Assembly (NCBI GenBank): GCA_905160935.1
Contig: CAJHZI010000373.1
Span: 188,501 to 252,500 of the forward strand
Direction: 5' to 3'
DNA length: 64,000 bases
DNA from: Enchytraeus crypticus
Taxonomy: Eukaryota > Annelida > Clitellata > Enchytraeida > Enchytraeidae
A model generated the notes under the pieces. It was not told where the DNA came from. It saw only the letters and a program-made list of their open reading frames with translations, and did no database searches. Within the stretch, counting starts at the first letter, position 1, and each line of letters begins with the position of its first letter. Of the stretch, positions 1 through 11,619 are shown in pieces. Both the position numbers and the translations under genes were made by a program.

Positions 1-354
1 ACTAAGATGAATTCTTGACAATAAGTGAATTTTATTCTTGTTTTGTTATTCTGTTCTTGTTATATTTTCGCCTATTGTGTTACGCAAGCTTCTTCTATCA
101 GTAGTTGCCGCTTTAAATGTATTTCACAATGTAACATTAATTTCTGTTAATGTCGAATCCATCTCGACTGTTGAGAATTAAATCGGACTGTAAAATACCG
201 TACAATAGAGTTTCATTAAATCATTTAACAATCTCTTTAACTTAATCAAATATTTTATCAACATTATTCAGCTAGATAGTTTTTGATGAAATTTAATATT
301 TTCGTGTAAATGTTAGCTAAGCATCCTTTGTTATTGTCCAATTCTAATGCTACG

Positions 355-424
355 GGGAAGAGCCTAATGGCTATCATGTTTACCTCTTAATATGAAGTCT
401 CGGGTTCGACTCAGCCCTCTTCCC
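355..424 (+). tRNA. tRNA-Lys(CUU)-like relic or pseudogene
   Basis: A 7-bp acceptor stem GGGAAGA/TCTTCCC, an A-box-like GAGCCTAATGG, the loop CTCTTAA typical of tRNA-Lys(CUU), and the B box GGGTTCGACTC are all present. T and anticodon stems pair poorly, so it is probably a decayed copy or tRNA-derived repeat, not a working gene. Confidence 0.35.
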
Positions 425-943
425 TTTCTCTCAGCTTCGTGACATCGAAACCGACTCTATGGACTGCTGCTTCTTGAATTACGTTTTGCTTAACAACGAA
501 ATCTCTCCTTTTCCCGTATAAATCTGACGTGATCCTGTACCATAGAGTCTCGTTTAAACCCTACAGTTAACGTTTGCAGCTATTGCGCGTAAAAAGTAAA
601 TAATCAAGAGTTTTTCACTTAAAAACCTTTAGTTAGATTTACTTTCTCGATGGATAGATATAGTTTTAGTCTGGTTTTGTAGGAGTTGATGCCGAATTAT
701 TCAAATGTATGGCTTATTTGATCAACTTCATTGTACTGTTTGATGAATAGTGAAAAATTAAATAAAATATATCAAATTGCACTGATTCAATTGCCTCTAG
801 TATTTTAAGGCTAATTTTGTATAAAAAAATAAACAAAAAGAGCAATAAAAATAATACAGGTTCAACTGCTTATATTCTAAAATAAATTTTAAGTTTTTGT
901 TTGAGGTTCTCTTTTACCAATGTCATGTCCGGTTTTGCTGAAA

Positions 944-1275
944 AATCCAACCTTAGACTGCACGTGTCGTAAAGGGCGGCAAGGCACTAAGATGCATGCC
1001 AACGTCAGAAAGGGTATTCCTTTGGTGAGCGCCTAAGCTCTAGCAATTGCTACAAAATTTTCTAAAACGAGTGGAAGAAGTGGAGTTAATTTCCGACTCT
1101 ATGTATTAACTGAGATTTCAACGTAAAATGAAGATTGAATGAAAGAGAGTATAGGAGATTGACTGACGATATAGTGTGGGACAGAGAGGAGTGGAGAAGA
1201 TCTCTTCGTATCCCTGCCCTAGTTAAACTGGGATTCAATGAAAGAAGAAGAAGATGCTGATGATGACGATGATTT
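944..1275 (+). repeat. GAT-tailed dispersed repeat (family 3)
   Basis: Contains GCACGTGTCGTAA, AGAAAGGG and GGTGAGCGCCTA blocks and ends in a GAA/GAT tail. Shared with 5928-6185, 46145-46345, 47806-47945 and 57455-57665. Looks like a SINE or short LINE tail. Confidence 0.7.
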
Positions 1276-1301
1276 AAGATACTCTTTACAGAATCGAGCT
1301 G

Positions 1302-1451
1302 CTAACTGGCTGGTAGTTTATTCTGCTTGGTTCTGGATGCGGTAAGGTAGACGACGTCCGAGATGTATTCCAGATATTCCAGGAACGTCATAAAGGCGAT
1401 TCCGAACCACAATCCCAGTATTCCACCAATATCCGACAAGTATTGAATGAA
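1302..1451 (-). CDS. Channel gene exon 13: TM2, selectivity filter, C-terminus
   Basis: 50 codons including TAG. LSDIGGILGLWFG is the classic pre-TM2/TM2 motif. The position usually read as the G-x-S selectivity filter is G-I-A (residues 927-929), an Ala where Ser is typical. FLEYLEYISDV keeps the acidic residues on the inner side of TM2. The cytosolic tail is short (about 20 residues) and has no PY motif. Confidence 0.92.
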   Translation of the reverse strand, partial: FIQYLSDIGGILGLWFGIAFMTFLEYLEYISDVVYLTASRTKQNKLPAS

Positions 1452-2196
1452 CTGAAATAGTAAGTAAGTAAGCACTCACTATAGTGAAATGATCAACTAT
1501 GTTGATACCTATCACTTTTAACACCACATGTTTAATCCGTTAGGCAATTTAGACCATTTTCCGTATAATCAGTCCAATGAATGTCCGAGGTTTACTCTCA
1601 GATCAGCGCGGCTGGGATTCGAACCACGAGAGTTCAATCCACCTCAGGATTTGTCATTTAAAACTTCCTGACGTTACCCCTACGCAATTTAGACATTCTA
1701 AATAAGCATTGTTCAATATTTTATTTTATTTGTGTTTCTCTTTCTCTGAGGTTCTGCCAAGTGGCAGGTTCAAGGTGACTCCTTAAAGAGCACTTCTTTG
1801 ATCAATGAGTTAATCCATGCTCAATAGGCTATGCCTGGTCCTCATCTTAATGTAACCTATAGTTTGGTAATAATACTGCTTTTTTACGGGCAAGGCAAGA
1901 ATAAGAGTATCTTTAAAGCATTAAAATCTGTAAATAGGCTACAGATAAATGATGTGAGACAATATAATTTTTGCAAACTAAAAAATTAATACTTTTGCAT
2001 GTAGCTTAGTCTACAAAGCCTGTAAGGGAAATTAGGCCTAGTCTAATTTAATTTTCTTTTACCTTCTTGTGCAGTTTAGTGGATTTGCGCACCAAAAGTA
2101 GAAGTGAACAAAAATTATGAAGTTTCTAACAATACCAATTACTGTTAGAATGAATAGCATATCTATAATTATTGTTATTATTATTATTGTTATTAA

Positions 2197-2261
<65 letters not shown>

Positions 2262-4120
2262 TTGTTATTATTATTGTTATTATTATTATTAGGCCCTATT
2301 ATTATTATTACAGTAAACTAGTAACGTTATACTACCAAATAATCGGGATCCTCCTGAAGCACTTCGTATGTTAGAGTATCGTAGTACACTTCCAGTTTTA
2401 TCAGATTCTGTCTGATAGCTTCCTCTGTTAGATTCCATTTATCTCCCAAGCTTTCCTCGAGACTCTCAAGTAATCTATCCTGCAGGGGTTAGAAATCCAG
2501 CTAATAAATCACTCACGAATGCATTTTATTTATAGTGAGAATTTAATTTTGTAACGTTATTTTTTATTTCAATTTTTAGTTTCAATTTTTATAATTAAAT
2601 TCTTCGATTCAAAAAGTTATTTTTATTTAATTATTTTAATTTTTGTAATATTTTAAATTATTGATTTTTGTGAGAATTTCATTTTTTAGGGAGAATGCAT
2701 TTTATGTTATATTTTAGTCGAGAATGCATAATATTTACTAAAAAATAGCTAATTTATAGTTAGTGACATCTACTTAGTTAGTGACATGAGCTGTTAGAGG
2801 CTAAGCAAACAATTATTATTGGTTGTAACTATTAATTTAATTACTTAATTATTAATTAATTTTACTAGTATTCCTTCATTTAGACCATACAAACCCGCGA
2901 GACTTCGTTTGGCCACGAGGCATAAGAGTCTTGAACACTGTACAGTGTGTCGCTGAAATAAAACACATAATCGAATTACATTATTGCATTATTACATTAT
3001 TGCATTATTGCATTATTGCATTATTGCATTATTGCATTATTGTATTATTGCATTATTACATTATTATATTACATTATTAAATTATGCGTGCAGGTCCATT
3101 GCACAATATACTAAGTGAATGGGAGCACTATTAGTGTAAAAATCAATCAATTAATCAATCAATTAGCAAAAGCAATAAAGCTAATATTAACGTCAGTTTC
3201 CTCACTCGAAAGCGATGTCATTGACGGGCGAGACCAGGACTTGAACCTCGCACATAATGATCCGCGGTCCAGAACCTTACCGACATCGCCACTGGCTCCA
3301 ACCAATTAATTAACAAACACGCAATTGATTATGAAAAAGATAAAGAATACTAATAACCGCGAAGTAAAGGATAAAAAATAGAACTAAAAAGCTGTAACTT
3401 AGCAAGGAAGATCTGTAGTATGGGAACAAAACAAATCGGTGAGAATTTGATGAAAGGTTCTTAATTCACCCGAAATGAAATTACGTAAGATATATCAATT
3501 ATGTAGTGGAATTAAACTACATTTAAAGAAGTTCCATCATATAATTTTTATAATTTATTAGTTTAATGTGTAGGCATACGGTGCATACATGTAAAAGCAT
3601 ATGTATCACACAGACATAGCCAACACTATAAACTGTGCAGGAGAAAAATGCAATAAGGGAAAAATGTTGATATATTAGACAACATTGTACACCCAAACGC
3701 ACTTAATTTACAGACTATAACTTTCAAATGTGTATGAAATAAATTTTAACCTGTAATTGATATGACTTATAGTAGACTAATCGAAGTTAGAATTTATTTG
3801 GAAGCCAATGCGAAGGGAAAAGGTTTTAAAGAGGTCAAAAACAACAAAAAAGCAGCTTTAAAGACAGTCTTGAAGACCATATCCGTTATAATTTGAGGAA
3901 GATGGTCATTAATGGCAATAAATTAGTTTAAGGTGTTTTAAAATTTCAGACAATCTTCTTTCAAATTGCTCAAATAAACCTGATTAAAACATGTGGTATG
4001 AAACCAAGAGGCAGTTTAGCCAGTTATCTGTTTTACCAGTCTTGTGAACGCCATGATTTTACTCTCAGATCAGCTCTACCGGGAATTGATCCCAGGACCT
4101 CAGGAATATGTCACGATGTG

Positions 4121-4156
<36 letters not shown>

Positions 4157-7100
4157 GAATAAGAATGACTTATTCTTATTCTTATGACTAAGAATAAGAA
4201 TAAGTCATGACTTTAGTGCCCTGGTGCAACGGTAAATGTGCCGTTTGGGACGTCACGGTCATTGACACTATGGCAAACTCCTACCTGAATACGACTTCAG
4301 TCACAGCCGGTGGTGCTGCTGTTCATGCCGCCTCTAGGAAGTTGGATAAATACCGTGATCTGTCCTTAGGATATGAAGTTGTTCCGGTGGCTATTGAAAC
4401 CATGGGCCCGATGAATCCCGAAGGAGTTGACTTTATTAATGGCATAGGCAGACTTATTGCAGAGCAAACCGGCGATAAGCGAGAGACATCTTTTCTTTGG
4501 CAAAGGCTTTCCATGACTTTGCAAAGATTTAATGCAGTCTGCTTCAACAATTCTTTTAAGCCGATTGATGACCTCGAGTAGCCGGGCGGCGATTCAGCAC
4601 GTATTGCTCGAATCGTTTTTATCAAACCCCAGGTTCTTTACACCGGGGTATAAAAAAAAAGAATAAGAATAATAATAATAGCACGTGAGCACGAGGGTGA
4701 TCGTCAACGGGTTGAACACAGCCCGTCTGAAAGAGAAGAGATGCGTCCTACGTCCCGGCCTCTCAATACCTCCCTCCTCCTCCTCGAGTGCGTCCATAGA
4801 GCCTGAGCTACATCCACAAGAGTTTTCTGGGCTGACCCTCAGCGAGAAAAAGGAGATACTCGAGGCTAGAATGGCCTCTACGTCCCAGGGGTCCCTCCCA
4901 CTAGGGCCACAGCACCAGGGTCTAGGGCTGAACCAGGTGCTGGCGTCAGGGCAGGCTGAGGCAGAGAGGCAGAGCTCATCGGGTTTTACAAATCAGAGCC
5001 CTAATCAAGCGGAAACTAGATCCAAGAATTCTCTAGGAACAGCTATCCAGATTTCAGGGTTGTTGACTTCTAAAAGCGGTTCTCCCAACAGAGTTCTCAC
5101 AACTGTCTCATCAACGCCTATTCAGGGGAGTCACCGTCGTCGTGGATCGATAACAGAGGAAGAGGGGACGGGCGTTGCTGGAGCCAAAAAGTAGTGGATT
5201 CAGGGCAATGTCACCCGCTGCTGCGATCAGCAACGTTTAACTTTCGCAAGAATAATAAGAAAAGAGCAACTGTCGAAGATAATAATAATAATAGTAATAA
5301 TAATAATAATGATAATAATAATAATACGCAAATTTACGCGAAAAAGCTTTTCTTTGGTGGCGACTGTCTATTGCTCTCCAGCGATTCAATTCAGTCTGTT
5401 TCAGTGAGACTTTGGCTATGCGGCTTACCAGAGTGTAGAGGAATTATTTTAATCGCTTCTTTTTAAAACTTTTAATTAAATAAAGCCTCTTTTATCTTAT
5501 TTTTATTTATTTATTTAGCCCAGGGCCCTTTACAGCCCAGGGCATTAATTAAAAAAAATAAAATAATAATAAAGATTTAACGTCCGTTTCCTCATCAAGG
5601 GCTGATGTAAGGGACGTCTATATATAACGCACTTACACACGGAGCTATTGGACACTCTACTAACCTGCATCTCTCTGGACAGTTACACTGGAGTTTGTTG
5701 GAGCCATGCAGTAGAGAAATGTTGTAAAGGCAATCTCCTGAAAATTTATAAAAATGTTTAGAATTGTTAATATACTTAACAATATTGATAAGTTTAATGA
5801 AGTAAAATGAAAGAAAATTACGACTGCTGACCGTCTATCTGCTGAAAACATTGGCAAGGTAATGTCGATAACACTTTCTGAAAATAATAACAGCTCTAGA
5901 AAGAAATCTGGAGTATATTTGATGATTATCATCATCATCATCCTCCGTTGAATTCCAGTTTAATCGGGGTCAGAATACAAATAGACTGTCTCAAATCCTC
6001 TCTGTCCTACATCACACCACCAGCCAATCCCCTATTTGAGACTTTCATTTGCTTAAATTTGTGTAGCAGTTTCTGAATCCTAGGCGCTCACCAACCGAAT
6101 GCCCTTTCTGACATTGGTATGGATCTTAGTGCTTCAGTCGCCTTCTACCACACGTGCAGTCACCGGTCGGTCAATCCTTCAGACAACCCGGAGTATATCT
6201 GACGACATTATTTCAATATTTACCATTAACTAATTCGCTAATAAATAAATCAATAATTAATGACGCTAATCAATTAATGAGCTAATTGTTTTTATCAAAT
6301 AAGTAACTTATTAGGACATTTATCCAAACCTTCAGAAAGGATGGATGAGCGACAGAAAGGCACAGGGGCGTTGTCATCTGTGGCCCATGAAAGGGGCATG
6401 TTAACATCAGCACAGCCACATCTCTCTATGACACTCCTCTGATAGCAACTCTTCTCACAAGCCTACATCAAAATCAATATTATATTATTTTAAAACTTTA
6501 TATTATTATACAACTCAATATTATATAAACTGAATGAGCTTCTAGTCTTTTAGTTAACAAAAGCTGGTAAAGCTTATGTTAACGTCAGTTACCTCACACG
6601 AAAGCGATGTCAGTGACGGGCGAGCCCAGGATTTGATCCCCGTATATACTGATCCGCGGTAGAATATCTTACCGACATCGCCACTGGATCCAGCCAGTGA
6701 ACACGGATGAAAGTTCTAGCAAAAGTCTCCTTTATAGCCCACATACACGGTATACAGGAGAATCAAATTTTAGAGTTGAAGAAATATGTGACTGTCAGTT
6801 AATCGCCCTCCTAGCAGTCATTAAAGGTCTGGCCAAACGTGATTTTAACTTCACAACTGGTAGCGATTTTGTTTGTGACGGTAAATGCGCTTATTGATTG
6901 CCTCGAGATTCATGGTAATGCAATAAAAATGTATTTAAAGTCCGGTTCATCATCTGATGATGGTATATGGGAGGTCTCCGACATCGTACCCTGGTCAATA
7001 TCATTTGATAATTAGGCTGACAGTGAAGAAGATTCTGCAAAACAGGCTATGGATAACTTAATGAAAATTACTTTGATGGAAGTTTCCCTTTAGATATATG

Positions 7101-10100
7101 AATTGCATGGATGAATAACTGCTAAATTAAATTAATATAATTTTAAAAGCTGGTAAAGCTAATGTTAACGTCAGTTTCCTTACTCGAAAGCGACGCCAGT
7201 GACGGATGAGGCCAGGTTTTGAACCCTGCACATACTGATCCTTGGTCGCATATCTTAGCAACATCGCCACTAGCTCCAGCCAATATTAGTAATAAATAAA
7301 TAATAAATAGTTAATTAATAAATAAAGGTAAGTAATATATCAGAGCAAAGAGTAAATTGTGGTTCAGCGTCCCCCGTGCATTGCTACAATATACATGTAT
7401 ATACTACAATATTAGTATTCTGTATCTTATAATACATGTATATATTCTATAATATTATACTGTATTATATAATATAATGCCGTGATATGACACAGTGTGC
7501 CGTATAATATAATACAGCACACTGTGCTCACCGTTTGGCTGTACTCCACTGAAGGGTAAGAGATCTCGTAATAGTTCAGAGCTGGGTTGTGCAGATCTGA
7601 TGTACAGTCTCCGTATGGCTTAGACTCTCTGCCTATCTCTGTCTGTAGCAATCAAACAGTCAATAATAAATAAACAAGTAGATAAATCAATCAATCGATC
7701 AGTCTATCAATCTATCATTCGATCACTCATTCGCTTAACCAATAAATGAATCAGTCTATTAATCATTCCATCAATCAACCAGGTAATCGGTAAATCATCA
7801 AATACTCAATCAACCAATAAATCAATGAATTCATATATTTGCTTTATACTATCACTGCTAGAGAACTATTTATACTGAGCGAAGTTTGTTGTATGTAACA
7901 GGAAAAGTTGTCTAACGGAAAACTTCAAAAATAAGATTTAAACTTTAAGACAATATAAGGTTTAACGTACATTAGCTACAATAGATACTTTCACTGCAAT
8001 AAATTCATTAAAATAAATAATATTCCTTAAAAATAAAAATAATAAAAACACGCACTATAGAGAAAAGATCTACTATGTTGATATCTATCACCTTTAACAC
8101 CACATATTTAAACCGTTAGACAATTTAGTCCGTTTTCCCGTATAACCAGTCCAGTGAATGTCCGAGATTTTACTCTCAGATCAGCGCGTCTTGGATTCGA
8201 ACTCACGAGAGTTCAATTCACCTCAGGATCTGTCATTTAAAACTTCATGTAGTTACTATTTCGCTATTGAGACATTCTAAATCATTTAATTAATATTATA
8301 AAATTATTTAATTATGTAATCGTCGAATTAATATAATTCGTGATAAGAAATAATTGTGCAATAATAAATTTCCAATAATAAATTCTTTGGTTAAAATTAA
8401 ATAATTTCGACAAAGCAGTATATAAGGAAGGCTACGCTGTTTAGAATAGCTCCATACCCTTCTAACCCTCACGTAGCTGGCCCGACCAGGGGGGAGAGTT
8501 AACCCATCATCCTCAGGGAGGGGCATGAGGTTCTGAGCCTGCACGAGCAGCCTGGCCCCTGCTATCTCCCCAGCGTCCTTTATGTACTCATCCTGATCTA
8601 TGTTCAACAGCATCTTCAGTCCTACATGACGTCAGGCAATTAGACAATCAACCAATAGCATCTACAGTTCTGTGTGACATCAGGCAATTAAATAATCAAC
8701 CTATAGCATCTTCAGTCCTGTGTGACGTCAATTAAACAATCAACCAATAGCATCTTCAGTCCTATGTGACGTCAGTCAATTAAACAATCAAGCAACAAAT
8801 CTGTCAGGTAATCAATCGTTAAATCAATAAAGTAGTCAATAAATTAATCCATCGGTATCTTTTCTGAAAGATTAAAATCTATTTTTTTTTTTTTTTTATT
8901 ATTAGCAATGAGTCAATGACAGCGAGTGTCTGAAATAATATTTCAAGACAACAACCAAGCATATAAAAAACGGATATTCTTGTTTTAATTCTGAGCACAA
9001 TATTCCTATGCATTGACTTCACAGCACATTATTCCCCTACTTTGACTTTATAGCACAATATTTCCATGTAGTGTCTTCATTGCACAATATTCCCATGTAT
9101 TGACTTCATAGCACAATATGGCCCATTCTTTAAATCTCATAAGAACTCGTAAAGTTTACCATATTGTCGTCCGCTCTTTCCACTCACACGAGTTTCCGTA
9201 GAATTCCACCCAGAGTTGAATATGTAGCAGTTTCCGTAGATAGGATTGTGAAATTTTCTAAAATCCCTGAGCAAGAAAAAATATTTTAAAATGATTACGG
9301 ATAAATTTTGATGCAACACATGAGTAAGAGTTAAGCTTAAGATTATAAAGTAAACGGGCTGCTAGCAGTCCATGCAATAGATGGACTGTAATTTACATAG
9401 CGGTTATAAGTAGATAATTAATCAGGATTATCAGGTAATGAACATTTGAAATTGCATTGCAATGAGTTCATAATACACTCTAAGCTTAATGCTGATTTTG
9501 TTTCAGTCGCTCAAACTGAAGTCTCTTATAGTCATGAATAAGAATTCAACCAGGCAATCTGAATGACGAGTTTCAATCTAATTTAATTTAAATTAAATTA
9601 AGCATTATAATACGGACGTACATGTAAACAGAATTAAAGTCTTTTGTGCCACAATACGGTGTTGTCATGGAATTACTTGACAATAAGCTTGTCTTGACAC
9701 TTATATCAATGAAAAAAGCCTAACAAAAGAAGAAAAATATGAGAGTGGGAGTTTGCAAACAGTCCTAGACATTGATCCTGGCCTAGAAAATCATCAGTTT
9801 AGAAAGATCTCGAGCAAATAACCGAATGCAAATATAAGAAAATCGTTCAATAAATATTTTACGCCGTCGGTCATTAATGTAGTGACACGGTTGATATGTA
9901 AAAGGGCATACTACAAATGCACAACAGTAAATTAGTATTCTGATTGAATAATTCTTTCTCCATGAAACTTAATTTTTCTTTGTTTTTCTTTGAATGAATG
10001 AAAATATAAAACTGCCTGAGAGAGTTTCTATTTGCTCAAAATATTTTGAACAATAGATAGATTCGATAAAAGTTTTACTTTTCGGAAAATATTAATTCCT

Positions 10101-11578
10101 TTCAGAGGGTGCTAGCAGATTGGAATAATTTCAATATCTATCTTTTGTCAGAACATTAATAAACAAAATTTCAATATTTGTGTATTATTATTGTATTTTA
10201 ATTTTTATTATAATTTTAGAATTACCCATCTGAAAACAGTATTCATGACAGAAATAACAACAGAGAAGAGATCACGAATAAGGAGCTAAATCAAAACTAT
10301 TAAAATATCAACCTCTCCATGTTGCACTCTTCTTCATGGAATTCACAACTTAGTATCAGATCAGCTATAGCATATCCTAGACTATCCTTTTCCTGCTCGT
10401 TTCGCTCAGCCAGATCTTCCGTGAAAGCCTCCATCGCTTCAAACTCTTCCGTCAATGCCACCCGGTCTTCAAAAGCACTTCCGCTCAAAGATGGCGGTGG
10501 TTGTAAGTTCGATTCCCCGTCTCGCTGATAAAGCGGCGAAATCGTAGTCGAAGGAAATTGCGTGATGTCACATAGAGCTGCCTCAGATATGTTATCCCCA
10601 GAACATCTAGTGCATCTAGAATCATCCATTAAACAGCAGTGACAACAGCACTGTAAATCCGTGCGTAAAGTAACCGCTGCACTTGATGGAAGATTCTCAG
10701 TAGTAGTGGCCAGTGATGTTGTCATGGACGGCGTTGTATTAGCTGATGAAACTGTTTGACTGCTGCTTGGTAATTTATCAGCAGCGGTCGTCATTGGTGA
10801 AATTGTTGTTTGTGCTGCTGTTGGAGAAGTCATTTGTGGAATTGTTGTTTGCGAAGCTGTTACAGAAGTAACAGGTAAAATTGTTGTTTGTAATGTTGTT
10901 GGAGAAGTAACAGGTGGAATTGTTGTTGATAATGTTGTTGCAGAAGTCACTGGTGAAATTGTTGTTTGTGATGTTGTTAAAGAAGTCACTGGTGGAATTG
11001 TTGTTTGTGATGTTGTTAAAGAAGTCACTGGTGGAATTGTTGTTTGTGATGTTGTTACAGAAGTCATTGAAGCAGATGTCGTTATAGATTCTTCTGTTGT
11101 AGATTCAAACGATGACGACGTTACATTATCCACTGGAATTGTCTGCTTGGTCGTTGCTCTCATTGTTGTCAAGTCTTTAGACGACTCCTCTCTGACGTCA
11201 CCCGCTGACGTCACTTGTTTTGAAGTGACGTCATTCGCTGACGTCACTTGTTTTGAAGTGACGTCACTCGCTGACATCACATGTTTTGAAGAGGCAGAAG
11301 ATAACTCAGGAGTGAGCTGTGAAGAAGTCACGCTGACACCAGATGTATCTGTCTCCCCTGTGGTTGTTGTTGTTGTTGACCTGATGTACTCTGAGCTTCT
11401 CTCAGAGCTCACTGTTGTGGTCCAGTCTGCAGTGTTTGAGGTAGATGGCGCGGAGAAATAATCTATGAGTAGCGTTACATGTAGCAGTTATCAACAAAAA
11501 TTTCATTTGTATATATTAGTAACTCTACGCAGCGACACCATCGATCCAACTCTCTCTCTCTCTGTCTCTCTCTGTCTT

Positions 11579-11619
<41 letters not shown>

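Larger units (their letters stand above)
1..1301. other. Downstream of channel gene: tRNA-like relic and GAT-tailed repeat
   Basis: Apart from the tRNA-like piece at 355-424 and the repeat at 944-1275, I see only AT-rich DNA without a supported gene. Confidence 0.6.

Noticed and set aside
8880-8900. Poly-T run as a possible Pol III terminator
   Set aside because: No Pol III gene lies upstream; it is a simple homopolymer in an intron.
11147-11461. Plus-strand frame of 104 codons
   Set aside because: Antisense shadow of the mucin-encoding exon; periodic because the repeats are multiples of three.
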